DNA of 64,000 bases from Paracidovorax konjaci (GTDB lineage Bacteria; Pseudomonadota; Gammaproteobacteria; Burkholderiales; Burkholderiaceae_C): the NCBI RefSeq assembly GCF_900112675.1, contig NZ_FOMQ01000005.1:186001-250000 (forward strand), written 5' to 3'. A model generated the notes under the pieces. The model searched no databases, was not told where the DNA came from, and saw only the letters and a program-made list of their open reading frames with translations. This document shows, piece by piece, positions 20,909 through 29,544 of the stretch. Positions within the stretch are counted from its first letter, which is position 1. Each line of letters starts with the position of its first letter. Both the position numbers and the translations under genes were made by a program.

Positions 20909-21637
20909 TCAATCCCGCCCGGCGCGCTCGATGCCGCGCGCGAAGCCTTCGGGGTCGGTGAACAGCGCCTCGTGGCTGCCGCCCGTCTCCACGTAGCGGA
21001 ACAGGCCCAGCCGCTCCGACAGGCGCGGGTGCCAGGGCAGGCTCTGGGGCAGCGCGGTGTCTTCGCGGCAGTTCAGGTACGACTTGCCCAGCGCCAGCGC
21101 GGCGGTGGGCTGCGAGAGGGCGATGGGGTCGGTCAGGCAGCGCAGCGGCTGCGGGTGCAGCAGCGCGTAGGTGCTGCGCGCCAGGTCGGCGCCGGCGTCG
21201 TTGATGAAGCACTCGCGCCAGACCTCGAAGGGCAGTTGCACCGCGCCGCCGTGGGCCGCCGCGATGCCTTCGAACATCGCGCGGTAGTGCGGCGGCGCCA
21301 TGTCGCACAGGGCTTCGCCGGGCAGTGGCACGAAGGCGTTCACATAGACCAGGCGCCGGATGCGTTCGGGCACGCGGTCGGCGGCACCGGACAGCAGCAT
21401 GCCGCCGTAGCTGTGGCCCACCAGCCGCACTTCGCGCAGGTCGTTCGATTCCAGGAACCGCACCAGCCCGTCGATCGCGTCCTGCAGCCCCAGCGGGGCC
21501 GTGCCGTCGCCGGGGCGGTTGCCCGGCAGCGTGGGGCAGTGCACGGTGTGGCCGCGTGCGCGCAGGTGCGATGCCGTGGCTTCCAGCGTTTCGCCCGTGT
21601 GCCAGGCGCCGTGGACCAGAACGTAGGTGTCCGCCAT
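20909..21637 (-). CDS. Alpha/beta hydrolase, plant methylesterase-like (SABP2-type pattern)
   Basis: The 242-residue cytoplasmic protein begins MADTYVLVHGAWH after an AGGAG site. It has the nucleophile elbow GHSYGG, the segment YVNAFVPLPGEAL and a late His in GGSHEALF. The pattern VLVHGAWH...LVGHSxGGM...A(F)xP is the one shared with plant methylesterases and hydroxynitrile lyases (SABP2 group) and related bacterial esterases. Esterase activity is well supported. A methyl salicylate or similar aromatic ester substrate is only suggested by the neighbours (gentisate and salicylate genes, OmpW, AraC). Confidence 0.82.
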   Translation of the reverse strand: MADTYVLVHGAWHTGETLEATASHLRARGHTVHCPTLPGNRPGDGTAPLGLQDAIDGLVRFLESNDLREVRLVGHSYGGMLLSGAADRVPERIRRLVYVNAFVPLPGEALCDMAPPHYRAMFEGIAAAHGGAVQLPFEVWRECFINDAGADLARSTYALLHPQPLRCLTDPIALSQPTAALALGKSYLNCREDTALPQSLPWHPRLSERLGLFRYVETGGSHEALFTDPEGFARGIERAGRD

Positions 21638-21730
21638 GTCGTTGTCTCCTTGTGGTGTGGGGAGACCCATGGTGGCGCGCTGGCGGGCCGGTGGCTGGCC
21701 GCTGCGTGCCAGCGTGGCGGACGCTGCGTG

Positions 21731-22696
21731 TCAGCGCGGGCGGGCCGCAGCCTCCGCGCCCGCGCAACGCTCCTGCGCAGGCGTTCTACCGCTCCAGTGG
21801 CGGCAGGCGCGGGCGAAGTGCGAGGGATCGAGGAAGCCCGCGCGCCGCCCGATCTCGGCAACCGTCAGGTGCCGGTGCGATGGTGCGCGCAGCATGCGCT
21901 GCGCCGCGGCCATGCGCTCGCGCATCAGGAGCAGCGCGAAGGTGCTTCCCCCGGCCGCCAGAGCGCGGTGCAGTGTCCGGAGCGACACGCCCGCCTCTGC
22001 TGCCACGTCAGCGGCCGTGAGCCCGGGCTCGTGAAATCGCTGGCGCACGCCATGTTCGATGCGCTGCAGCAGGCCGGGCCGGGGTGCCGCGTCCTTCGGC
22101 ACGGCACCGCAGGCGAGCGACAGCAGGCCGCCCAGGTGCTCGGCCTGCAGTGGGCCCAGCCGGTCGGGCCGTTCGGCCTGGAGCTGGTTCACGTAGGTGC
22201 TCAGCACCTTGCCCCAGCCCGAGGAGCCATCCACGTGCCGGCCCAGCCAGTGGCCGGAGGCGGGCAGCCAGGTCTCGAGCCAGCCGATCGGAATCTCGAT
22301 GGAGACGGTGTCCACCGACTCGGGGAACTCCAGCAGATAGCCCCGCCGCGAGTCGATCAACGCCAGGTCGCCCGGCAGCAGGCGCGTGGCGCCCGCGCCG
22401 TCCTGCGCGACGTGGCAGGGCGCAGGGGACGCTTTGCACAGCAGGTAGTAGAAGTTGTCGCCGCCGCTGCGGCGGATGCCCTGCAACGTGCGCCGCACAC
22501 GCTGCGCGCTGCCGCCCACGCGGTTGACCCGCAGGCCGGCGCAGGCCATGGAAGTCAGCCTGGCGGAGAACGCGTGGCGCTGGCCGGGCTCCACCTCCAT
22601 GTCGAGAAAACAGTCGCAGACCGCGCCGACCCAATAGTCGGCCCGCTCCGCCGGAGCAACGCAGTCGGTGGTCCAGGTGCGGATGCCGTCGTGCAT
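21731..22696 (-). CDS. AraC-family transcriptional regulator
   Basis: The 321-residue protein has an N-terminal AraC-binding-like sensor domain (DYWVGAVCDCFLDMEVEP; GGDNFYYLLCKA) and a C-terminal double HTH (TAADVAAEAGVSLRTLHRAL; TVAEIGRRAGFLDPSHFARACR). The ATG at 22696 has an AAAGG site; the longer frame would need a TTG start. It sits between the aromatic-acid transporter and the esterase, all on one strand. It probably controls the esterase-ompW pair; regulators with this sensor domain often respond to small aromatic or amine compounds. Confidence 0.88.
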   Translation of the reverse strand: MHDGIRTWTTDCVAPAERADYWVGAVCDCFLDMEVEPGQRHAFSARLTSMACAGLRVNRVGGSAQRVRRTLQGIRRSGGDNFYYLLCKASPAPCHVAQDGAGATRLLPGDLALIDSRRGYLLEFPESVDTVSIEIPIGWLETWLPASGHWLGRHVDGSSGWGKVLSTYVNQLQAERPDRLGPLQAEHLGGLLSLACGAVPKDAAPRPGLLQRIEHGVRQRFHEPGLTAADVAAEAGVSLRTLHRALAAGGSTFALLLMRERMAAAQRMLRAPSHRHLTVAEIGRRAGFLDPSHFARACRHWSGRTPAQERCAGAEAAARPR

Positions 22697-22765
22697 GGCA
22701 GGCCTTTCGTGCAGTGTCTCCGCGGTCAAAGCGCCATGTTTTCGGCGGCGCGGGGCGGCGGCGGA

Positions 22766-24091
22766 TCAGGCCCCCCGCCGCACGCGCCCCAGCAGCAGCA
22801 CTGCCACGGCTGCGAGCACCGCCGGCACGGCGGCCACCAGGATGATGGAGGACGGCGTCCAGGCCGCGGCCAGCAGCGCGCCGCCCGCCAGCGGGCCGGC
22901 GATGGCGCCGATGCGGCCCACGCCCAGCGCCCAGCCCACGCCGGTGGCGCGGATGTGGGTGGGGTAGATGGCGGCGGCCAGCGCGTTGCAGCCGATCTGC
23001 GCGCCCACCACGCCGAAGCCCGAGAGCGCGGCGCCGGCCAGCAGGCCGGTGAGGTTCTGCCCGCTGAAGGCGATCAGCGCGATGAAGCCGGCCGAGGCGG
23101 CATAGGCCGCGCCCAGCACGGTGTAGGCGCTGAAGCGGTCGATGAGCCGGCCCAGCGCCAGCGCACCCACCACGCCGCCCAGGTTGAGCATGGCGGTGGA
23201 CAGGATGGCTTTCTCCAAAGGCAGGCCCGCGCTCTTGAGCAGCGTGGGCAGCCAGTTCACCAGGAAGTACATGACCAGCAGGTTCATGAAGAACGCCAGC
23301 CAGAGCAGCACGGTGGTGGGCAGGCGTCCGTGGCGGAACAGCTCGAACACCGAGAAGCCGGCCTGCACGCCGGCGGCCTCGCCGCGCAGCCCGGCCATCA
23401 CCGTGGCCGGGTCTTCGCCGGGGTAGGCGTTCTTCACGATGGGCTCGTAGCGCGCAGGCGCAGCGCCGCTGGCAGCCAGGTAGCGCAGCGATTCGGGCAG
23501 CAGCAGGGCCAGCACCGGCAACAGCAGCAGCGGCAGCACGCCGCCCAGCACGAACACCGAGTGCCAGTCGAAATGCGCGATCAGCCAGCTGGAGAGAAGC
23601 CCGCCCAGCGTGGAGCCCAGCGGAAAGCCGCAGAACATCACCGTGACCAGCGTGGCGCGCAGCCGCTGCGGCGCGTATTCGCTGGTCAGCGCGATGATGT
23701 TGGGCATGGCCGCGCCCAGCCCCACGCCGGTGATGAATCGGTAGGCCAGCAGCTCGTTCATGCTGGTGGCCCAGGCCGTGAGCAGCGCGAACAGGCCGAA
23801 GATGAAGGTGGACAGCAGGATGATCCTCTTGCGGCCCCAGCGGTCGGCGGCGGGGCTGAGCAGGAAGGCGCCGGCCATGAGGCCGAAGAGGCCCGCAGCG
23901 AAGATGGGCCCGAACTCCGAGGGCTTCAAACCCCAGTCCTCCGCGATGCGCGGGGCCACGTAGGCGATGGACTGGGTGTCGAAGCCGTCAAGCATGGCGA
24001 CGATGGCGCACAGCAGCGTCACGCGCAATTGCAGCGGCCCGAAGGCGGCGCGGTCCGCCGCCGGAATGCCGGCGGCCAGGGATGGATTCAT
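22766..24091 (-). CDS. Aromatic acid:H+ symporter (AAHS family MFS), probable gentisate/salicylate permease
   Basis: The 441-residue protein has 12 hydrophobic segments. It shows the AAHS signature in helix 1 (AMLDGFDTQSIAYVAP), the MFS A motif loop SPAADRWGRKR and a central SLRYLAASG loop. Members include PcaK, BenK and GenK. It follows the gentisate catabolic genes on the same strand (114 bp after nagL), so uptake of gentisate, salicylate or a related acid is likely. Exact substrate is not readable. Confidence 0.9.
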   Translation of the reverse strand: MNPSLAAGIPAADRAAFGPLQLRVTLLCAIVAMLDGFDTQSIAYVAPRIAEDWGLKPSEFGPIFAAGLFGLMAGAFLLSPAADRWGRKRIILLSTFIFGLFALLTAWATSMNELLAYRFITGVGLGAAMPNIIALTSEYAPQRLRATLVTVMFCGFPLGSTLGGLLSSWLIAHFDWHSVFVLGGVLPLLLLPVLALLLPESLRYLAASGAAPARYEPIVKNAYPGEDPATVMAGLRGEAAGVQAGFSVFELFRHGRLPTTVLLWLAFFMNLLVMYFLVNWLPTLLKSAGLPLEKAILSTAMLNLGGVVGALALGRLIDRFSAYTVLGAAYAASAGFIALIAFSGQNLTGLLAGAALSGFGVVGAQIGCNALAAAIYPTHIRATGVGWALGVGRIGAIAGPLAGGALLAAAWTPSSIILVAAVPAVLAAVAVLLLGRVRRGA

Positions 24092-24205
24092 GGTTGTCTC
24101 GCTCCGTTGTCGTGGAAGGAATGGGGCCCGGCACGCCGGTGCCGGGCTGCCGTGCAGCAGCCCTGGCCGGCGGATCTCAGGCGAGGGAACGCGCCACCGC
24201 TCAGG

Positions 24206-24844
24206 TCATGGCGTGCAGTCCGGCTGCGCCTGCGGCCGCGCCGCGACGAAGGCGGGGTGCTGCTGGGCGTGCGCGTGGGCGGCCATCACGCGCGCATAGG
24301 GCGCCAGGTCGCAGCCCGCGCGCAGGGCATTGGCCACCTGGGGCACGAGGCACACGTCGGCCAGCGTGGGCTCGTCGCCGAAACACCAGGGCCCGCTGCC
24401 ATGCCGGGCCAGCAGCCGCTCCACGGCTTCGAAGCCCTCGGCCGCCCAGTGCGCGTACCAGGCGTCCTTCTGTGCCGCGCTCAGCGCCAGCGGGCCCTGC
24501 AGGTATTTCAGGATGCGCAGGTTGTTGACCGGGTGCATGTCGCAGGCGATCACGTTCGCCAGCTCCAGCACGCGGGCCCGCAGGCGCGGCTCCAGCGGGA
24601 CCAGCCGGGGCTCCGGGTGGCGCTGGTCCAGGTAGTCCAGGATGGCCATGGACTGGCCCAGGGCGAAGTCGCCATCCACCAGCGTGGGCACCGCGCGCGA
24701 GGGGTTCAGTTCGGCATAGGCCGGCGCGCGGTGCTCGCCGGTGCGGATGTTCACGCCGAGGTAGTCGGCGGGCAGGCCCTTCAGCGCCAGGGCGATGCGC
24801 ACCCGGTACGAGGTGGAACTGTTGAAGAAGCTGTAGAGCTGCAT
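24206..24844 (-). CDS. nagL: Maleylpyruvate isomerase NagL (glutathione-dependent, zeta-GST type)
   Basis: The 212-residue protein has the zeta-class glutathione transferase start SSTSYRVRIALALKG. The Cys typical of maleylacetoacetate isomerases is replaced by Thr, as I recall for NagL of naphthalene degraders. ANVIACDMHPVNNLRIL and LADVCLVPQV are the other family marks. It isomerises maleylpyruvate to fumarylpyruvate using glutathione. The start MQLYSFF is 18 nt after nagK. Confidence 0.9.
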   Translation of the reverse strand: MQLYSFFNSSTSYRVRIALALKGLPADYLGVNIRTGEHRAPAYAELNPSRAVPTLVDGDFALGQSMAILDYLDQRHPEPRLVPLEPRLRARVLELANVIACDMHPVNNLRILKYLQGPLALSAAQKDAWYAHWAAEGFEAVERLLARHGSGPWCFGDEPTLADVCLVPQVANALRAGCDLAPYARVMAAHAHAQQHPAFVAARPQAQPDCTP

Positions 24845-24862
24845 GGCGGGGCCCATCGATCC

Positions 24863-25561
24863 TCAGACCACGTCCACGGCCAGTTCGCCCAGGCGCTCCA
24901 CGCCCGCCACCATGCGATCGCCGCGCACCACCGGGCCCACGCCTTCGGGCGTGCCGGTGTACAGCAGGTCGCCCGGCTCCAGGCGGAAGTACGTGGAGAG
25001 ATCCGCGATGGTCTCGGCCACCGACCAGATCAGGTGCGAGACGTCGCTGCGCTGGCGGTCCGCGCCGTTCACGGTGAGCCAGAGGCCGGCCTGCTCGAAG
25101 TGGCCCACGTCGCTCGCGCGGTGGATGGGGCCGATGGGCGCGGAGGCGTCGAAGGCCTTGCCGATCTCCCAGGGCCGGCCCATCTGGCGCATTTCCATCT
25201 GGCGGTCGCGGCGGGTCATGTCCAGGCCCACGGCGTAGCCCCAGGCATGCTCCAGTGCGTGCTCGCGGGCGATGCCGCTGCCGGCCTTGCCGATGGCGAC
25301 GACCAGCTCCGCCTCGTAGTGGAAGTTGTCGGTACGGGGCGGGTACGGCAGGCGCAGCGTCTCGCCGTAGGCCACGGGGATGACGGCATCGGCCGGCTTG
25401 CAGAAGAAGAAGGGCGGCTCGCGGTCGGGGTCGAACCCCATCTCGCGGGCATGGGCGGCGTAGTTGCGGCCCACGCAATAGACGCGGCGCACGGCGAAGG
25501 CATCGGCCGTGCCGGCGACGGGAACGGCCACGGTGGGCGGGGCGGGGAATACGAAGGCCAT
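24863..25561 (-). CDS. nagK: Fumarylpyruvate hydrolase NagK (FAH family)
   Basis: The 232-residue protein belongs to the fumarylacetoacetate hydrolase family: YCVGRNYAAHAREMG, the metal-binding acidic residues in HYEAELVVAIGK and GYAVGLDMTRRD, and the end motif LLYTGTPEGVGPV. It cleaves fumarylpyruvate to fumarate and pyruvate, the last step of gentisate breakdown. It lies between the dioxygenase and isomerase genes in the operon. Confidence 0.92.
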   Translation of the reverse strand: MAFVFPAPPTVAVPVAGTADAFAVRRVYCVGRNYAAHAREMGFDPDREPPFFFCKPADAVIPVAYGETLRLPYPPRTDNFHYEAELVVAIGKAGSGIAREHALEHAWGYAVGLDMTRRDRQMEMRQMGRPWEIGKAFDASAPIGPIHRASDVGHFEQAGLWLTVNGADRQRSDVSHLIWSVAETIADLSTYFRLEPGDLLYTGTPEGVGPVVRGDRMVAGVERLGELAVDVV

Positions 25562-25625
25562 GGGGGTGTCTTTCAAGCCGGAAGAAAAAGGAGGATGAGG
25601 AAGCAGAAAGGCGACCGGCAGCGCG

Positions 25626-26702
25626 TCACAGGCGCTCTTCGCGCAGCAGGTTGAGCGCGGCCTGCACCGGGCGGTCGGAATAGCTGAAGAGCACGGCGTC
25701 CTGCGTGGCCGCGAGCTGCACGGGCGCCCACGACGGCGCGACGAAGGTGTCGCGAGGGCCGAACTGGAAGGTGCGGTCGCCGATGCGCGCCGTGCCCTGG
25801 CCTTCGACCACGCTGAACACGGTGGCGTCGGTGCCGCGGTAGGTGCGCCCCTGGAAACCCGCCGGCAGGAACTGCAGGAAGGTGGCCATGGTGGGCATGG
25901 GCCAGCCGCCGGTGGCGGGGTTCACGTAGCGCAGCTTCACGCCGTCCCATGCATCGAGTTCGCCCTGGCGGAAGAGCCTGTCCAGCGCCTCGCGGCTGCG
26001 GTCGTAGGGGTAGCTGAAGATGGGCGATGTCGGGTCGGCCGCGCGGTGGCGCACCGGGGCCATGTTGTGGCCGAAGGCCGCGAAGCTGTGGCCCTCGGCG
26101 CGGGTCACGGGCTGCGCCGCCTCGGGGTAGTTCTCGGCAAAACCCGCGTCCAGGTGGCCGATGAGGGGAATGTCCAGGCCGTCGAGCCACACCACGGGCT
26201 CGCCGCCCTCCTCCACCGTGGGGTTGCCGTGGTCGTGCCAGGTCCACGACGGGGTGATGATGAAGTCGCCCGGGCGCATGGTGGTGCGCTCGCCGTTGAC
26301 GGCCGTGTAGGCCCCTTGCCCTTCCACGATGAAACGCAGCGCCGATTGCGTGTGGCGGTGGCTCGGCGCCACCTCGCCCGGCAGAATCAACTGCAGCCCC
26401 TCGTACAGCGTGGAGGTGATGCTGGAGCGGCCCGGCAGGCCGGGGTTCTCCAGGATGAGCACTCGGCGCACGGCCTCTTCGGCGCTGATGACCTCGCCGG
26501 CCTGCATGACCAGCGGGCGCACGTCTTCGTACTTCCAGAAGGCCGGCACGGCCTGCGGGCGCGGCTCGCGCGGCACCAAGCTGTGCAGCGATTCCCAAAG
26601 AGGCGCCATGCCGTGGCGTGCGATGTGCTCGTAATAGGCCTGGCGCTCCGTCGAGGGGGCGCCCTCCGCGCCGGGCCGGGCCCGGGTCGTGGCGATGTCC
26701 AT
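25626..26702 (-). CDS. nagI: Gentisate 1,2-dioxygenase NagI
   Basis: The 358-residue bicupin cleaves gentisate to maleylpyruvate with Fe(II). Iron ligands are visible in the first cupin as [12 protein letters not shown] and WHDHGN. The second cupin ([17 protein letters not shown]) lacks the full His set, as is usual. The ATG at 26702 (MDIATTRA) is preferred over upstream in-frame codons because it has a GGAG site in front. It is the first gene of the gentisate operon and is divergent from a LysR gene. Confidence 0.93.
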   Translation of the reverse strand: MDIATTRARPGAEGAPSTERQAYYEHIARHGMAPLWESLHSLVPREPRPQAVPAFWKYEDVRPLVMQAGEVISAEEAVRRVLILENPGLPGRSSITSTLYEGLQLILPGEVAPSHRHTQSALRFIVEGQGAYTAVNGERTTMRPGDFIITPSWTWHDHGNPTVEEGGEPVVWLDGLDIPLIGHLDAGFAENYPEAAQPVTRAEGHSFAAFGHNMAPVRHRAADPTSPIFSYPYDRSREALDRLFRQGELDAWDGVKLRYVNPATGGWPMPTMATFLQFLPAGFQGRTYRGTDATVFSVVEGQGTARIGDRTFQFGPRDTFVAPSWAPVQLAATQDAVLFSYSDRPVQAALNLLREERL

Positions 26703-26814
26703 GCGTTGTCTCCTTTGCAGCGGCCCTGCGCACCGCCTCGGCACGGGCTCGGCGGCAGGCCGTGCAGCGGATTATTTGAAGCCAGCGATAGTCCGTAAAA
26801 TCATTTATTGGTCT

Positions 26815-26834
26815 TATCCATAATCTTTTGGATA
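26815..26834. promoter_or_regulatory. Inverted repeat, candidate LysR operator
   Basis: TATCCA-N8-TGGATA is a perfect dyad in the 156-bp gap between nagI and the divergent LysR gene, 25 nt upstream of the LysR start. It is in an AT-rich stretch and has the interrupted-dyad form of LysR-type binding sites. Confidence 0.5.
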
Positions 26835-26858
26835 TACCTCGCCGCACAAAGGACCCCC

Positions 26859-27779
26859 ATGGACTGGACCCACCGGCTGCGGTTGCGCCAGCTGCAGATG
26901 CTGCTCAGCCTGGCGCAGACCGGCAACATGAGCCAGTCGGCGCAGCAGTTGCACACCGCCCAGCCCGCGCTCTCCAAGTGGCTCAAGGAGTTGGAGGACG
27001 ATCTGGGCATGGCGCTGTTCGAGCGCCATGCGCGCGGACTGCGGCCCACGCCCCAGGGCGAGGCGCTGATCGCCCACGCCCGCCGCATCGAGGCCCACCT
27101 GGACAGCGCGCGCGACGACATGCAGGCCCTGCGCGACGGCGGCAGCGGCCTCGTGGCCGTGGGCACCTCGGGTGCCTCGGCTTCCGACGTGGTGCCCATG
27201 GCCGTACTGCGCCTGCTGGAGTGGCTGCCGCGCGCGCAGATCCGGCTGGCCGAAAGCACGATGAACGTGCTGATGCAGCAGTTGGCCCACGGCGAGCTGG
27301 ACGTGGTGGTGGGCCGCTCGGCGCCCGAGCTGCACGACACCCACATCCATGCCGAGATGCTCTACATGGAGCCCATCCACCTGGTGGCGCGCCCGCAGCA
27401 CCCGCTGCTGCGGCTGGAGCGCGAGCTGGCCTGGAGCGACCTGATGGACTACCGCTGGCTCGTCTGGCCGCGCGGCACGCCCATCCGCAACGCGCTGGAA
27501 GGCGCGCTCTCCGCGGCCGGGCATGCGCTGCCGCCGGGCAGCGTGGAATCGAACTCCGTCACCCTCAACCTCACGCTGCTGGGCCACAGCGACATGGTGG
27601 GCATGGCATCGCACCGCGCGGCGCTGCGCTTCTCGCACATGGGCGCGCTGCGCGTGCTGCCGGTGCGGCTGTCGGGCTTCGGCTCGGTGTCGATGTACTG
27701 GCGCGAGAACACCACCGACCGCACGGCGGTGGCGAGCATGCTGCGCGCACTGCGCGAGGTGGCGGCGCCCGTGTCCTGA
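26859..27779 (+). CDS. LysR-family regulator, probably of the gentisate operon
   Basis: The 306-residue protein has a LysR HTH (MSQSAQQLHTAQPALSKWLKELEDDLG) and a substrate-binding domain of the GbpR/CbbR-like type (TSGASASDVVPMAVLRLL). The start MDWTHRLRLRQL is used; the frame is open further upstream but through the operator-like region. It is divergent from nagI, which makes it the likely activator of gentisate breakdown. An unrelated role cannot be excluded. Confidence 0.88.
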   Translation: MDWTHRLRLRQLQMLLSLAQTGNMSQSAQQLHTAQPALSKWLKELEDDLGMALFERHARGLRPTPQGEALIAHARRIEAHLDSARDDMQALRDGGSGLVAVGTSGASASDVVPMAVLRLLEWLPRAQIRLAESTMNVLMQQLAHGELDVVVGRSAPELHDTHIHAEMLYMEPIHLVARPQHPLLRLERELAWSDLMDYRWLVWPRGTPIRNALEGALSAAGHALPPGSVESNSVTLNLTLLGHSDMVGMASHRAALRFSHMGALRVLPVRLSGFGSVSMYWRENTTDRTAVASMLRALREVAAPVS

Positions 27780-27861
27780 AGGCGCGTGCAGGCCCGCGCG
27801 GCTGCGGGCACCATGGGCGCTTGCGGCGCACGCCGCCCGCCCTTTTCCGGAGGAGACGCCC

Positions 27862-29529
27862 ATGGCCCAGGCCACCCACGAGGTTTTCAACCAGTTTGCC
27901 GAGCTGGCCGACTACGACCTGCTCGCCACCGATGCCGCGCTGCAGGAGGCCTTGCGCCGCGCCGGTGCCGATGGCGCCCTGGCCCCGCTGGGCGACTACG
28001 CCCGCCGGCTCGGCAGTTCCCCGACCCGCGCGCTGGCCGAGCAGGCCAACCGCCACAGCCCCGCGCTGCACCGCTTCGACAGCCGGGGCCGGCGCATCGA
28101 CCGGGTGGAGTTCCACCCCGCCTGGGACGCACTCATGGCGCTCTACCGCGGCGAGGGGCTGGTCTCCATGCCCTTCGACAGCGACCGGCCCGGCCGCTGG
28201 GCCGCCTGGGCGGCCGGCTTCTACCTGCACGGGCAGGTCGAGCAGGGCACGCTCTGCCCCGCCACCATGACGCAGGCCGCGATACCGTTGCTGCGCAAGG
28301 AACCGGCGCTCTGGGCGCCACTGGGCGACAAGCTCCACAGCCGCACGCACGACCCGCGCGACGTGCCCGCGCACGAGAAGGCCGGCATCTGGCTGGGCAT
28401 GGGCATGACGGAAAAGCAGGGCGGCTCCGACGTGCGCGCCAACACCACGGTGGCCACGCCCCTGGGCGCGGGCGGGCGCGGCGGCGAATACCGGCTGTGC
28501 GGCCACAAATGGTTCTTCTCCACCCCGCAGAGCGATGCGCACCTGGTGGTGGCGCGCACGGGCGAAGGCGGCCCCTTCGCCTGCTTCTACGTGCCGCGCA
28601 GGCTGCCGGACGGCACGCTCAACGGCGTGCACGTGCAGCGCCTGAAGGACAAGGTGGGCAACCGCAGCAACGCCAGCGCGGAGGTGGAATTCGGCGATGC
28701 CTGGGGCGTGCTGATGGGCGAGGAGGGCCGGGGCATTCCCACCCTCATCGAGATGGCCACCACCACCCGGCTGAACTGCGTGGCCGGCAGTGCCGCCATC
28801 CTGCGGCAGGCCACGGTGCAGGCCATCGCGTATGCGCGCCAGCGCCACGCCTTCGGCCGCGCGCTGGCCGAACAGCCCCTGATGCGCGCCGTGCTGGCCG
28901 ATCTGGCGCTCGAGAGCGAGGGCGCGCTCGCGCTGCTGATGCGCCTGGCCGACGCCTTCGAGCACGATGGCGGCGGCACCGCCAGCCCGGCCGACCGCGC
29001 CTGGAAGCGCGTGATGACCCCGGCCGCCAAGTTCTGGGTGTGCAAGCGCGGCGTGGAACTGGCCGGCGAGGCGATGGAGGTCTTCGGCGGCAACGGCTAC
29101 GTGCAGGACGGCGTGATGGCGCGCCTCTTCCTCGAAGCGCCCGTCAACTCCATCTGGGAGGGCTCGGGCAACGTGATGTGCCTGGACGTGCTGCGGGCGC
29201 TGGCACGCGATCCGGAGGCCGCGCAGGCACTGCTGGACGATCTCGCGTCCGGAGCGCAGGGCGAGCCCCGCATCGCCGCGGCGCTGCGCGGGCTGCAGGC
29301 GCTCCTGCAGTCGCCGCCCGGGGAGCTGGAGACCCTGGGCCGCGTGCTCGTGCAGCGGCTCGTCCTGGCCGCCCAGGCCTGCCTGCTGCGCAGGCACGCG
29401 CCCGCCGCCGTGGCCGATGCGTTCATCGCCACGCGGCTGGGAGACGGCGGCGCGGGGCGCGTGGTGGGCGCCATCGACACGCGCTCGCTGGACACGGGCG
29501 CGATCCTGGAGCGGGCGTTCCCGGGCTGA
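27862..29529 (+). CDS. AidB-like acyl-CoA dehydrogenase
   Basis: The 555-residue protein is an acyl-CoA dehydrogenase of the AidB group: MGMTEKQGGSDVRANTT, the FAD region CGHKWFFS, RQRHAFGRAL and the conserved PVNSIWEGSGNVM. AidB of E. coli is induced by alkylation and binds DNA and FAD. Length matches that group rather than the shorter beta-oxidation enzymes. An AGGAG site precedes the ATG. It lies 83 bp downstream of the LysR gene and is convergent with the effector gene at 29545 (15-bp gap). Confidence 0.88.
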   Translation: MAQATHEVFNQFAELADYDLLATDAALQEALRRAGADGALAPLGDYARRLGSSPTRALAEQANRHSPALHRFDSRGRRIDRVEFHPAWDALMALYRGEGLVSMPFDSDRPGRWAAWAAGFYLHGQVEQGTLCPATMTQAAIPLLRKEPALWAPLGDKLHSRTHDPRDVPAHEKAGIWLGMGMTEKQGGSDVRANTTVATPLGAGGRGGEYRLCGHKWFFSTPQSDAHLVVARTGEGGPFACFYVPRRLPDGTLNGVHVQRLKDKVGNRSNASAEVEFGDAWGVLMGEEGRGIPTLIEMATTTRLNCVAGSAAILRQATVQAIAYARQRHAFGRALAEQPLMRAVLADLALESEGALALLMRLADAFEHDGGGTASPADRAWKRVMTPAAKFWVCKRGVELAGEAMEVFGGNGYVQDGVMARLFLEAPVNSIWEGSGNVMCLDVLRALARDPEAAQALLDDLASGAQGEPRIAAALRGLQALLQSPPGELETLGRVLVQRLVLAAQACLLRRHAPAAVADAFIATRLGDGGAGRVVGAIDTRSLDTGAILERAFPG

Positions 29530-29544
29530 GGCGGGACGCGGGTT

